The position numbers and the translations under genes are program-made. This document shows positions 15,613-25,800 of a stretch of 64,000 nt of DNA, piece by piece. Numbering within the stretch: the first letter of the stretch is position 1; each line of letters opens with the position of its first letter. Origin of the DNA: Nemorincola caseinilytica. GTDB lineage: Bacteria > Bacteroidota > Bacteroidia > Chitinophagales > Chitinophagaceae. The notes beneath the pieces were generated by a model. The model saw only the letters and a program-made list of their open reading frames with translations, did no database searches and was not told the DNA's origin. The stretch covers positions 124,001 through 188,000 of the forward strand of contig NZ_BAABFA010000019.1 in assembly GCF_039540515.1 (NCBI RefSeq), read 5' to 3'.

Positions 15613-16800
15613 TTGAAGATACTCTTCCTAGCCAACCGTGTGCCTTATCCCCCTTACCGGGGCGATAAGCTGAAGATATACAACCTTGCCAAGAGGTTGT
15701 GTAGCAGGCACGAGTTGCACCTGCTCACATTCGCGCAGACGGAGGACGACCTTTCCTATACCGCCGAGCTGGAAAAGCTCTTCAAAAAAGTACACATCAT
15801 TTACCTGCCCAAGTGGCGCTCTATACTCAACTGCGTATCGGGCCTGTGGAGCGATGTGCCGCTGCAACTGCTCTATTTCCACTCTGCAGAGCTGCAGCAG
15901 AAGCTCAACGAGATGATAAGCGAGCACAGGTACGATGCCGTGCATGTGCAGCACCTGCGCATGTCGCCATACCTGGCCGCCCGCAAGGATATACCGCGCA
16001 TACTCGATCTGCCCGATGCGTTCTCGCTCTATTGGGAGCGCCGCAAGAATGTAAAGCGCAGCCTTGCCGTCACCCTCTTCGAGAACATGGAGCAGAAACG
16101 TGTACTGAAGTACGAAAAAGTGCTGAAGGACTACGATATGTCGCTGGTATGCTCTGCCGAAGACCTGGAATACCTGGAACATCACCACCATACAGGCAAC
16201 CTGCGCCTGCTGCCCAATGGTGTGGATATGACCACGTTCTCTCCCCGCCACCACGACTATGCGCAGAACGATACACTGCTTTTCACCGGCAATATGGACT
16301 ATGAGCCCAATGTAGATGCCGTCATATATTTCACCCACTCCGTACTACCCCTCATACGCCGGAAACACCCGCATGTGAAGCTCATCATAGCCGGGCAGCG
16401 CCCGGTACCCAAAGTGCAGGAACTGGCCAATGATCATGTGCAAGTGACAGGCTTTGTGAAAGACCTTGCCGATACCTACAATGCGGCATCGGTGGTAGTG
16501 GCGCCACTGCGCTTTGGCGCCGGTACGCAGAACAAGGTACTGGAGGCTATGGCCATGGGTATACCTGTGGTATGCTCTAACATAGGCTTTGCAGGGCTGG
16601 GCATAAAGAGTGGCGAAGGCGCTATAATGCAGACAGATACTGCTGCGTTCGCAGATACCGTGATACAACTGCTGTCGTCAGAAGAGATGCGCCGCAAGAC
16701 AGGTCAGGCAGGCGCAGAGGTCATAAGGACCCGCTTCGACTGGGATATCATAGCCGGCACACTAGAGCGCTACCTGCAAGAGGTAGCCGCCCGCAAGTGA
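15613..16800 (+). CDS. GT4 glycosyltransferase, TIGR03087-like
   Basis: 395 residues. It begins MKILFLANRVPYPPYRGDK, typical of TIGR03087-like family 4 glycosyltransferases. It carries LLPNGVD, LLFTGNMDYEPNVDA, and the EAMAMGIPVV segment with GEGA further on, all parts of the GT4 donor site. It is predicted to act in the cytoplasm on envelope polysaccharide, probably with the GT9 gene just upstream. Its start codon is TTG: no in-frame ATG lies nearby upstream, and the family N-terminus begins exactly here. No Shine-Dalgarno is evident. Confidence 0.85.
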   Translation: MKILFLANRVPYPPYRGDKLKIYNLAKRLCSRHELHLLTFAQTEDDLSYTAELEKLFKKVHIIYLPKWRSILNCVSGLWSDVPLQLLYFHSAELQQKLNEMISEHRYDAVHVQHLRMSPYLAARKDIPRILDLPDAFSLYWERRKNVKRSLAVTLFENMEQKRVLKYEKVLKDYDMSLVCSAEDLEYLEHHHHTGNLRLLPNGVDMTTFSPRHHDYAQNDTLLFTGNMDYEPNVDAVIYFTHSVLPLIRRKHPHVKLIIAGQRPVPKVQELANDHVQVTGFVKDLADTYNAASVVVAPLRFGAGTQNKVLEAMAMGIPVVCSNIGFAGLGIKSGEGAIMQTDTAAFADTVIQLLSSEEMRRKTGQAGAEVIRTRFDWDIIAGTLERYLQEVAARK

Positions 16801-16816
16801 TCATTTTCTTTCTTGT

Positions 16817-18175
16817 TTATTTTCCTTCTATTACCAGCTTTTGTACATACCTGCTGCCATTGGCGTGCAGCACCACTGTGTATATACCGCCCGGCAGGGC
16901 CGCAGTGCTTACTGCATGGGTAGCAGGTGCAGCGGCCATGTGTTGCGAGGCTACTACCCTGCCTGTCATATCGCATATGGTCACATCAGCAGCGTCTTTT
17001 ATTCCATATACTGCCAGGTATACTTCGCTCTGTGCGGGGTTGGGATATATAGAGAAACCGGAAACTGGCACCACTGCGGCCACACCACCCGGTTCGTTGG
17101 TCAGCTTGCGTATCACATGGTTGCCCTGGTCTACTATGTATATACGGCCCCAGCCATCTACGAATACCGCCTTTGGCGAATTGAGCTTTGCATTCACGGC
17201 CAGGCCGCCATCACCTGCATAACCATTGGTAGAGGTACCGGCCACATTGCTGATGATGCCCGCGCCATTCACCATGCGCACATTATTATTGCCCTGGTCG
17301 GTAAGGTACAGGTTACCCGTTACATCCAGCGACACACTGGAAGGATACCTGAGAGAAGCTGCCGTCGCAGGGCCGCCATTGCCGCTATTGCCGGCAGCAC
17401 CTGTACCCACTATGGTAGCTATAGTGCCCGTAGAGGCCGTTACCTTACGGATGCGGTTATTAAAAAGGTCTGCTACATATATATTGCCTGCTGCATCTAC
17501 AGCTATACCTGCCGGGGTAGAAAGCTGGGCATTGGTGGCAGCACCGCCGTCGCCGCTATTGCCCTGTATGCCGGTACCGGCCACAGTGCTCATTATGCGG
17601 TCGCCCGCGCTCACCTTGCGTATCACATGGTTGCCCGCCTCCGATATGTACATATTGCCCACTGCATCTATAGCTATGCTCTGCGGCAGTTTCAAAGATC
17701 CCAGGTGTGCGGTATCGCCATCGCCGGCATAGCCTGCTATACCATTGCCTGCATAGTTCTTTATGAAGCCCGATACATTCACTACCCGCACCAGGTGGTT
17801 GCCGTTATCTGCTATGTATACATTACCCGCAGCATCGGTGGCTATAGCCACAGGGCTGTTCAGTTTTGCCAGCGTTGCTGCGCCGCCATTACCGCTATAG
17901 CCGCTTACCCCCGTACCTGCAAAAGTGCTTATGATACCGGTCGCATCTATCTTTCGCACTACATTGTTGCCCGCATCGGCTATGTATATGTTACCGGCGC
18001 CATCTACTGCCATTCCGGCCGGTGTGTTCAGCCTGGCCATAGCAGCAGGGCCGCCATCGCCTGCATAGCCCTGCCCTGTGCCGGTAAAAGTGGTGATGTA
18101 TTGCGCACCTGCCGGTGATACACGAACGAGGGCGATAAGTACCAGAAAGAGTATAGAGTAGCGTTTCTTATTCAT
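16817..18175 (-). CDS. NHL-repeat protein secreted by T9SS (type A sorting domain)
   Basis: 452 residues. A signal peptide ending ..AGAQ is followed by about six NHL repeats of roughly 55 residues. Each repeat has a GTGxxGYxGDGG-type turn and an AxDxAGNxYIAD strand, forming a beta-propeller. A C-terminal T9SS type A sorting domain (from FSIYPNPAQSE) ends in KLVIEGK. It is expected to reach the cell surface or medium. The ligand is unknown. It converges on the GT4 gene with a 16-bp gap and no obvious terminator. Confidence 0.88.
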   Translation of the reverse strand: MNKKRYSILFLVLIALVRVSPAGAQYITTFTGTGQGYAGDGGPAAMARLNTPAGMAVDGAGNIYIADAGNNVVRKIDATGIISTFAGTGVSGYSGNGGAATLAKLNSPVAIATDAAGNVYIADNGNHLVRVVNVSGFIKNYAGNGIAGYAGDGDTAHLGSLKLPQSIAIDAVGNMYISEAGNHVIRKVSAGDRIMSTVAGTGIQGNSGDGGAATNAQLSTPAGIAVDAAGNIYVADLFNNRIRKVTASTGTIATIVGTGAAGNSGNGGPATAASLRYPSSVSLDVTGNLYLTDQGNNNVRMVNGAGIISNVAGTSTNGYAGDGGLAVNAKLNSPKAVFVDGWGRIYIVDQGNHVIRKLTNEPGGVAAVVPVSGFSIYPNPAQSEVYLAVYGIKDAADVTICDMTGRVVASQHMAAAPATHAVSTAALPGGIYTVVLHANGSRYVQKLVIEGK

Positions 18176-18228
18176 AAGCAAGACAGTAGAGATCTGAACC
18201 ATAAAGATATATATATTGTTTCAAAACA

Positions 18229-18262
18229 AAAGGCAGACCGGAAGAACGGCCTGCCTTTTTTA
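18229..18262 (-). terminator. Intrinsic terminator of the GH20 gene
   Basis: A 12-bp stem with one mismatch (AAAGGCAGACCG / CGGCCTGCCTTT) and a 6-nt loop. On the minus strand it is followed by a T-rich run. It lies 19 bp past the GH20 stop codon. Confidence 0.8.
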
Positions 18263-18280
18263 TACGCTATAGCAGCGCTA

Positions 18281-20140
18281 TCATTTACTTTCCATTCTTA
18301 TAGTGGTGGGTATGCTCCTTTTACCCGATGCCGCTACCACTATACTTTTGAAAACTATATTGCCTCCATCAGGTACAGTAAAATCTATGGGAGCAGAATA
18401 TACCAGGTCGTTCTCTGTAGGCTCTGCACCGTCTATGGTATAATGGATCTTAGCCCCCTCTACCGATGGCTGCAGCTCTATCCTGAACTTGTCGCCGCTC
18501 ATCACCGTATCGGTAGCGCCTATGGCCACAGGTACGCGGTAGTTATACCCGGCCTTGTCTATCATGGCCAGGTGGTGTGGCAGGCGCTGCTCTGCAAAGT
18601 TCCTGTAGTCCCTTATCTGCACCGGTGTCCAGTTCACCTCGCTCATGGCCATCATACGCGGCAGCAGCATATACTCGGCCTTGCCCGGTGTAGCTATGTA
18701 TTCTGTCCACAGGTTGGCTTGTACGCCCAGTACATGCTTTTGTTGCTCCTTGTTCAGCACCTCGGGCACGGGGTTGTAGTTATAGGTCTTTTCCAGTGGT
18801 GCGAAACCGCCTATGCTCAGTGGTTCCATGGCCGACTTGCTCTGCGCATGATCGAAGTACATGCCACCGCTGCCGGGTGTCATTATCACATCATGGCCCA
18901 ATTGCGATGCGGCTATACCACCCTTGTCTCCGCGCCAGCTCATCACTACAGCGCCGGGCGCCAGGCCGCCTTCCAGTATCTCGTCCCAGCCTATTATCTC
19001 GCGGCCCTGCGAGTGTACATACTTGGCCAGCTTAGCTATGAAGTAGCTCTGCAGCCCTTCTTCGTTCATCAGCTTCTGCTCGGCTATCAGGTCGCGGCAG
19101 AACTGCGAACGCTTCCATGCTACCTTGTTGCACTCATCGCCGCCTATGTGTATGTACTTCGAGGGGAACATATCCATCACCTCGTTCAGTACATCGTACA
19201 GCACCTTGAAGGTCTCTTCGGTAGGGCATAGGAAATCGTCATAAGAGCCCCACTTCTCACCTACTTTATAGGTCTTTGCAGGGTCGCAGCTCAGTTCGGG
19301 GTAGGCTGCCAGCATGGCCAGCGTATGGGCGGGCATGTCTATCTCGGGCACTACGTTTATATACCTGGCGCTGGCATAGCTCACTATCTCGTTCACCTGC
19401 TCCTGTGTATAGAAACCACCATGGGGCATATTGTCGAACACGCCTGTGGCCGTAGGCCCCGATTCGCGGCCTACGCGTGTCTGCGCACGCTTGCTGCCTA
19501 CTTCTGTCAGCTTGGGGTATTTCTTTATCTCCACACGCCAGCCCTGGTCGTCCGACAGATGCCAGTGAAAATTGTTCAGCTTGTACATGGCCATCAGGTC
19601 TATGTACTTCTTTATAAAGTCCACATCAAAGAAATGGCGCGACACATCCAGGTGCATGCCCCTGTAGCCAAAACGCGGAAAGTCCCTTATAGCAGCACAT
19701 GGTATGGTAGCGTATCCCTGCGAGCCGGGCTTTATCATCTGCATCAGGGTCTGTATGCCGTAGAACATGCCTGCACCATGGCCCTTTATCTCCACGCCAT
19801 CTTCGGTTATGCGTAGTTCATAACCCTCGGGGCGTATATCATCGGTAAAGGTCATGTTCAGTATCACCGTATTCTTCAGCGACATCTTTTTCTTGTCCAC
19901 CGTCTGCATATCGGTCATGGCTGTGGCCAGGCCCATCTTGCGCATATAGTCGGCAAAGAACTTTACTGCCTTGTGGTTGGGCGAGTCTACCAGCACTATC
20001 GTCTCCGGTGTGAACTTGAATTCACCCTTACCTTTCGTCACCGATACGGGCGCAGGTATTATACCCATATTAGGGTCGCTTTTCTGTGCAAATACCCCCA
20101 TGGGCATTGCCAGCATTGCTATCAGTATCGCTTTTTTCAT
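18281..20140 (-). CDS. Beta-N-acetylhexosaminidase, glycoside hydrolase family 20
   Basis: 619 residues with a signal peptide ending VFAQ (19). An N-terminal GH20b-like domain spans about 25-150. The GH20 barrel has FHWHLSDDQGWR (191-202) and the catalytic HIGGDE (Asp335-Glu336). A C-terminal Ig-like chitobiase-type domain starts near 540. It removes terminal GlcNAc or GalNAc from chitooligosaccharides or glycoconjugates by substrate-assisted catalysis, probably in the periplasm. There is no sugar-uptake operon next to it. Confidence 0.95.
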   Translation of the reverse strand: MKKAILIAMLAMPMGVFAQKSDPNMGIIPAPVSVTKGKGEFKFTPETIVLVDSPNHKAVKFFADYMRKMGLATAMTDMQTVDKKKMSLKNTVILNMTFTDDIRPEGYELRITEDGVEIKGHGAGMFYGIQTLMQMIKPGSQGYATIPCAAIRDFPRFGYRGMHLDVSRHFFDVDFIKKYIDLMAMYKLNNFHWHLSDDQGWRVEIKKYPKLTEVGSKRAQTRVGRESGPTATGVFDNMPHGGFYTQEQVNEIVSYASARYINVVPEIDMPAHTLAMLAAYPELSCDPAKTYKVGEKWGSYDDFLCPTEETFKVLYDVLNEVMDMFPSKYIHIGGDECNKVAWKRSQFCRDLIAEQKLMNEEGLQSYFIAKLAKYVHSQGREIIGWDEILEGGLAPGAVVMSWRGDKGGIAASQLGHDVIMTPGSGGMYFDHAQSKSAMEPLSIGGFAPLEKTYNYNPVPEVLNKEQQKHVLGVQANLWTEYIATPGKAEYMLLPRMMAMSEVNWTPVQIRDYRNFAEQRLPHHLAMIDKAGYNYRVPVAIGATDTVMSGDKFRIELQPSVEGAKIHYTIDGAEPTENDLVYSAPIDFTVPDGGNIVFKSIVVAASGKRSIPTTIRMESK

Positions 20141-20270
20141 CGTTCTGTTTTTTTTAGATAGGCACCCGGGTATACTTCATATGGTGGTGAAATATAGTCA
20201 ATTATCAACAAAGCAGGCCAATTGCCTGCAATGTGTTACATATCTGCGATGCCCATGCGGCTATCTGCAG

Positions 20271-20849
20271 CTATTTATTGAAGATCATCCTGTATTCGGT
20301 CGATATCTTTCCTCTCGATATGTCGTCCAGCTTCTTCTTCAGCAGCCTTTTCTTCAGCGGCGACAGGTAATCTATGAACAGTTTACCTTCTATATGGTCG
20401 TACTCGTGCTGTATCACACGCGCTGTGATGCCATGGAATTCCGCCTCATGCTCCCGGAACTGTTCGTCCAGGTACTTTATGCGTATGTTGCTGTTGCGCT
20501 GTATATCCTCGCGCACTTTGGGTATGCTCAGGCAGCCTTCATTGTAGGGCCACATCTTGCCGGTCTCTTCCAGCATCTGCGCATTTATGAATACCTGCTT
20601 TATGGCCTTCTCATTAGGGTACTTTGCCTTGTCCTCATCGTCAAAATCCTTCACTATCTGGTCTGTGTCCACTATAAAGAGACGAATGGGCTTGTTTATC
20701 TGCGGGGCGGCAAGGCCTACACCATTGCTGTTGTAGAGCGTGTCCCACATATCGGCTATCAGTTTTTCCAGGCCGGGGTAGGCAGGCGTTATGTCCTCAC
20801 CTACTTTACGCAATACAGGGCTACCATAGGCCACTACGGGTAATATCAT
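20271..20849 (-). CDS. def: Peptide deformylase
   Basis: 192 residues. It removes the N-formyl group from nascent proteins in the cytoplasm and uses Fe2+. All three signatures are present: GVGLAAPQ (43-50), EGCLS (metal ligand Cys106) and QHEYDH (147-152, metal ligands His148 and His152, catalytic Glu149). It stands alone, without fmt. A perfect -7 element lies upstream. Confidence 0.97.
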   Translation of the reverse strand: MILPVVAYGSPVLRKVGEDITPAYPGLEKLIADMWDTLYNSNGVGLAAPQINKPIRLFIVDTDQIVKDFDDEDKAKYPNEKAIKQVFINAQMLEETGKMWPYNEGCLSIPKVREDIQRNSNIRIKYLDEQFREHEAEFHGITARVIQHEYDHIEGKLFIDYLSPLKKRLLKKKLDDISRGKISTEYRMIFNK

Positions 20850-20872
20850 CTATTTTTTCTTGTAATGAGGGG

Positions 20873-20880
20873 CAAAGTTA
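20873..20880 (-). promoter_or_regulatory. Predicted -7 promoter element TAACTTTG for def
   Basis: A perfect TAnnTTTG element 24 bp upstream of the def ATG, implying a leader of about 18 nt. No -33 match is seen. Confidence 0.5.
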
Positions 20881-21025
20881 CGGTTTTGCGCTGTAAGTGG
20901 CGCTGCTGGCCGGTATGGCCTTGGAGAAGGGGAAAGAAGCAGCAGAGGGGATATTGGGGGTTAGGTATCCTGTACGGGCCAAAGTATGGTCCCGTCGGCA
21001 GGGCGGCAGTGTGGGGGTGCGCCTG

Positions 21026-21499
21026 TCAGTTCACTATCTTATCGGCGCAGCAACTGCTGGCAAAGGCGTCGGGCTTTGCCTTAAAGGCATAACCCATGCC
21101 CAGTATATAGCCCATGGCCTCGCGCAGGGCCTCATTGCTTTTGAACTGGGGATTGGTGTTGATATCGGCATGTACCTCCATGTCCACATCATATTTGTTG
21201 AACAGGTCGCATAGCTCATAGGCTATCTCTATGCTCTTGGCCACCTCCAGCAGCATACGTTCTTTTATGCTGTACTGCTGCGTGGTCTTCTCATGGCTCA
21301 GGAACATGAAGCCGCCATGCTTCTCGCGCAGGAACACGATGACCGTAGCGAATTCCGTTTCTGCACCATGTACCTGCGAATCTGTACCGATACATACCTT
21401 TAGCTTGTAGCCCGCGCCTGTCTCTCTCAATATCGCCTCCTCTACTGCCGATTTTACGGGCATCCGTAGCGGTTCCCCGCTGAATTTTCTCCAAAGCAT
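21026..21499 (-). CDS. YkuK-like ribonuclease H-fold protein (DUF458)
   Basis: 157 residues resembling the DUF458/YkuK family, annotated as a ribonuclease H-like fold. Recognisable parts are VCIGTDSQVHG near residue 37, which contains the first acidic residue of an RNase H-like site, and DVDMEVHADINTNP with acidic residues near 110. A later GYAFKAKPDA stretch is typical of the family. No activity is established. A candidate promoter and a 15-bp palindrome lie just upstream. Confidence 0.8.
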   Translation of the reverse strand: MLWRKFSGEPLRMPVKSAVEEAILRETGAGYKLKVCIGTDSQVHGAETEFATVIVFLREKHGGFMFLSHEKTTQQYSIKERMLLEVAKSIEIAYELCDLFNKYDVDMEVHADINTNPQFKSNEALREAMGYILGMGYAFKAKPDAFASSCCADKIVN

Positions 21500-21510
21500 T
21501 TCATGCTGGT

Positions 21511-21550
21511 TTTAGTTATACTAAAGTTACCAACAATAATATTGCCAAAA
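21511..21550 (-). promoter_or_regulatory. Promoter with overlapping palindrome upstream of the ykuK-like gene
   Basis: On the minus strand TTTTG, 16 bp, then TAACTTTA resembles the Bacteroidota -33/-7 pair. Overlapping the -7 and extending downstream is a perfect dyad TTTAGT-TAT-ACTAAA (21511-21525). It could be an operator at the transcription start. Confidence 0.4.
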
Positions 21551-21622
21551 TATTATCTGCATTTTATGGCAATATGAAATACACACTTTATTAACATACC
21601 TAATGTGGGATATGCACACAAA

Positions 21623-21652
21623 AAGAGGGAATATCTACCGATACTCCCTCTT
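21623..21652 (-). terminator. Intrinsic terminator of the flavin reductase gene
   Basis: Stem AAGAGGGA-a-TATC / GATA-c-TCCCTCTT with a short TACC loop. On the minus strand it is followed by TTTTTGTG. It lies 25 bp past the stop codon. Confidence 0.8.
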
Positions 21653-21677
21653 GCGCACACTTTATGCAATTTTGTTG

Positions 21678-22559
21678 TTATTTGTTCACCGATAGCAATG
21701 CCTGCCATGCCCTGGCGGCATCTCCCGCATCCAGCAGCCCTTTGGCATACCTGTGCAGGCCTTCCACACGGGCTGCCTCATCGTTCTTGTACATATCGTT
21801 CAGCGAGTTTATCCGCTTGTCGTTCAGCTGCTCTTGCGCAGGTATGGCCGTGCTATTGCCTAGTATGCCCAGGTCGTTACCTGTCAGTACCTTGCTGTTG
21901 CGCACATGTTCCGGCAGCGCATCTATGCCTATACCCAGCGCGGTATTGGGCTTTGCCACATCAAAAACGGCATTGCCCGATGCCCTGCAATAGTGGTCGC
22001 CTCCCATACGCGCCACCAGGTCTATCTTGTGTGGGTCTATATTGCCCTCGGCATTCAGTACGCTGTCGTCCACATGCATGCACAGCACCTCGCATATCAC
22101 CAGGTTACCGGCTCCGCCCTCGGTGCCGGTAGGGGTCACACTCAGCACCCGGCACTCCAGTTGCACCGGCGACTCCTTTACCCTGAAGGGGCGCACTATC
22201 TGTGAGGGTATGGCCGTGAAGCCTGCCTTTTCAAATTCGTTCACTCCCCTGGGGTACTCGCAACTGGCCAGGTTGGTCTGCTGCACCATGCTGTAGTTCA
22301 CTACGTTTATCACCACTTCCTCGGTCACCATTATGTTCTCCAGCGTATGCTTTATGGTATTGTCGCGCACGCGGCGGGCCGGCGAGAAGATGAGTATGGG
22401 CGGCTTGGCGCCAAAAACGTTAAAAAAGCTGAACGGAGAAAGGTTGGGAGTACCGTCGGCATCTATGGTGCTGGCAAAACAAATGGGCCTTGGGGCCACT
22501 GCGCCCAGCAGTAGGCTATGCAGTCGTGCGGTCTTCACTTCTCCCGGTATCACTATCAT
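21678..22559 (-). CDS. Flavin reductase-like FMN-binding protein
   Basis: 293 residues with the flavin reductase-like split-barrel fold. APRPICFASTIDADGTPNLSPFSFFN (about 22-47) is the characteristic FMN-binding stretch, followed by ANLASCEYPRG-like and VICEVL motifs. The C-terminal third (about 210-293) extends beyond the core barrel and is predicted helical. Members bind FMN and serve as oxidoreductases or partners of monooxygenases. The start at MIVIPGEV matches the family; 24 further upstream codons do not. Confidence 0.85.
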   Translation of the reverse strand: MIVIPGEVKTARLHSLLLGAVAPRPICFASTIDADGTPNLSPFSFFNVFGAKPPILIFSPARRVRDNTIKHTLENIMVTEEVVINVVNYSMVQQTNLASCEYPRGVNEFEKAGFTAIPSQIVRPFRVKESPVQLECRVLSVTPTGTEGGAGNLVICEVLCMHVDDSVLNAEGNIDPHKIDLVARMGGDHYCRASGNAVFDVAKPNTALGIGIDALPEHVRNSKVLTGNDLGILGNSTAIPAQEQLNDKRINSLNDMYKNDEAARVEGLHRYAKGLLDAGDAARAWQALLSVNK

Positions 22560-22813
22560 GGTATATACTGTTTTTATTGTGCCCACGCTATGCGGGAACG
22601 TAAATATAGTGCATAACTCATTGATGCGCATGGCAACACGCTACCGCATTCTACATAAAAGCAAAAGACCATACAAAACACTATTTTGATCGATAGTTAT
22701 TCTTTAATGCGCACACACACATTTATTTCTATCGTACCCATACTTTTTCTACTTTTTTACCGTCTTTTACTACGAAATACATTAAATTTACTTTTTAAGA
22801 ATAACACCTCTAA

Positions 22814-25800
22814 ATGAAGAAGCATTATACACTTTTATATTGCTTGCTTGCTGTTCTGTTACCTTCTGCCTGGGCTCAATCCGTTCCGCCTACGGAATTC
22901 ATTGAGAACAGGGGCCAGTGGGGAGAGTGGATAAAGTATAAAGCAAAGACCATAGCCGGCGAAATGGACCTGGAAAAAGATGGGTTCAGGTGTATACTTG
23001 CCGATCCTACCAATACCGAAAGGCTCGATTCTTTCCACCACGGACAGCTGACGGAGAACCCGCTGCTGAAGTTCCATGTATACAAAATGACGCTGGAAGG
23101 CGCCAGCGAAGGTGTGACCATAAAAGGCAACAAACAACAGACCAATTACTACAACTACTACCTGGGCAATGACCCCAAACGCTGGAAAGGTGGCATACAT
23201 CCCTACCTCTCTCTTGAGTACAATGGTATTTACCGCAATATAGACATGCATGTCTCCTCCGAAGGCACTGCACTGGTATACGAGTTCTTCGTGATGCCGG
23301 GCGGCGATGCCTCGCAGATAAAGATCCGCTTCGACGGGCAGGACAAGATATCGGTGAATAAAAAGGGTACCCTTGTCATCAATACATCAGTTGGTACCGT
23401 GAGCGAGACCAAGCCCTATGTATACCAGTATATAAATAACAACAAGGTAGAAGTAGCCTGCAACTTCCACCTGGAGGGCAATATCCTCACCTTCGATATA
23501 CCCAATGGCTACGATCATAACGCTACCCTTATCATAGACCCCGTTACCTACTGGGCATCCTTTACGGGCTCTACTGCCGATAACTGGGGCTTTACCGCCA
23601 CATACGACAATGTGGGCAACTTCTACATGGGTGGTATCGTCAACTGCCTTGCTGCGGCAGGCGGGGGTTCATTCCCCGTTGATCCCGGTGCCTACCAGAC
23701 CACATGGGGCGGCGGCCAGGGCGCCAGCGGCATACAGTTCGGTTCCGATATAGCTATCATGAAACTGACCCCCGATGGCAGTTCGCGCATATATGCCACC
23801 TACCTGGGCGGCGCCAATAACGAGCGCCCGCACAGCCTTGTGGTAGACAATGCAGGCAACCTGGTGATAGCAGGGCGCACACTCTCGCCCAACTTCCCGG
23901 TGACAGCGAGCGCCGTACAATCGGCAAAAGCGGGCGGATGGGACATCATAGTATCGAAACTGAGCGCCTCGGGCTCTGCTCTTATGGCGTCTACCTTTAT
24001 GGGCGGTACCGGCGATGATGGCGTTAACTTCGACTCTACAGAATACTATTACGGCCACCTTAAGTACAACTACGGCGATGATGCCCGCAGCGAAGTGCTT
24101 ACAGACAACCTCGGCAACATCTACGTTACCAGCAGTACCTCTTCTGCCAATTTCCCCGTTACATCTACGGCCATAGCCAGCACACTTGCCGGCATGCAGG
24201 ATGGTGTGGTGTTCAAGCTGAATGCGTCTATGACCTCGCTTTTGTGGAGCACCTACCTCAGTGGTACGCTCGATGAGGCGGGTTATGTGCTGGGCTTCAA
24301 CCCCTCACAGACCTCGGTATATGTGGGCGGCGGCACCAGCAGCACCAACTTCCCGGTAGGCCCCGGCGGCTGGCGCACTACCTACCAGGGCGACTCTGCC
24401 GATGGTTACATCCTCAAGTTCAGGAACAGCCCGCCCTACAATGTGCAGCGTGGCACCTATGTAGGCACTGCCAACTTCGACCAGGTATATGGCATACAGG
24501 TAGACCACAATGGCAATGTATATGCTATGGGCCAGTCGCTGGGCGGCACCTTCCCCACTACGGCAGGTGTGCATATGAATCCCAATTCCAGCCAGTTCAT
24601 CGTCAAATTCGATAGCAATCTCACTACCAACCTCGTTTCTACCATCTTCGGTTCCGGCGATCCGTTGCATACCAATATATCGCCTGTCGCCTTCCTGGTA
24701 GATACCTGCGAAAATGTCTATGTATCGGGCTGGGGTGGCAATATCATGGGCGTCAGTTCGCTGGCCCATACCGGTACTACCACCGGCATGGAGACCTTCG
24801 CACCTCCGGGGGACGTCCCCATTCAAACCACTACCGATGGTTTCGATTTCTATTTCGTTGTCTTTGCCCCCGGGCTTACAGACCTGCGCTATGCCACATT
24901 CTACGGCCGCGTAGGTACAGGCGGCCTGGGCGAGCATGTGGATGGCGGTACCAGCCGCTTCGACAAAGCAGGCGTCATATACCAGGGCATATGCTCTAAC
25001 TGTGGTGGCACCGCCGGGCCACCCTTCCCCACCACACCGGGCGTATGGGCCACTACTATGCCCAGCCCCAACTGCAACCAGGCCGGCCTGAAGATAGCCT
25101 TCAATATAGGCCCTGTAGATGTGAACATAACCGCCGGGCCCAGCACCAGCGGCTGCGCACCTCTTACCGTCAACTTCTTCAATGCCACCACCAACGGTCT
25201 CTCGTTCATATGGAACTTTGGCGATGGCAGCCCTACCGTCACTACTTATGCACCCTCGCATACCTTCACTACTGCAGGCACGTTCACGGTCACGCTCACA
25301 TCTACCAATGCCAATGCCTGCTTCAAAACGGAAGACACGGCCTACCTGGTGATACATGTGGACACCAACAAAATAGTGCCCGATTTCACCTATACCGTTA
25401 CCGATAGCTGCGGGCCGTTCATAGCCTCGTTCACCAATACCTCTACTACAAACATTCCCACCGGCGCACCTACCTATGAGTGGTCGTTCGGCGATGGCGG
25501 TACGTTCTCGGGTTTTGCCCCGCCGCCGCACAACTACACCGATACCGGCTGGTATACCGTAAGGCTGGTGATGGCCCATCCCGATGCCTGCAAGAGCCCC
25601 GATACGGTAGAAAAACGGATACACATCTACTACCAGCTCGTTTCTGCCAACTTCAGCATACCCGATTCGGTATGCTATGGCGCTGTAGTGCCCATAACCG
25701 GTGGCCCTGTGAATGCCACCAACGTACTGTGGACATATGGCGATGGCAAGACCTCTACTGTCACAGTACCTACACATGCCTATACCGCAGCAGGCACCTA

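Noticed and set aside
16841..18118. A 425-codon plus-strand frame opposite the NHL-repeat gene
   Set aside because: It is antisense to clear NHL repeats with His/Cys/Tyr-rich composition and no known domain.
16817..18175. Tandem repeats that could be CRISPR or satellite DNA
   Set aside because: The periodicity follows NHL protein repeats of about 55 codons in an open frame with a signal peptide and a sorting domain.
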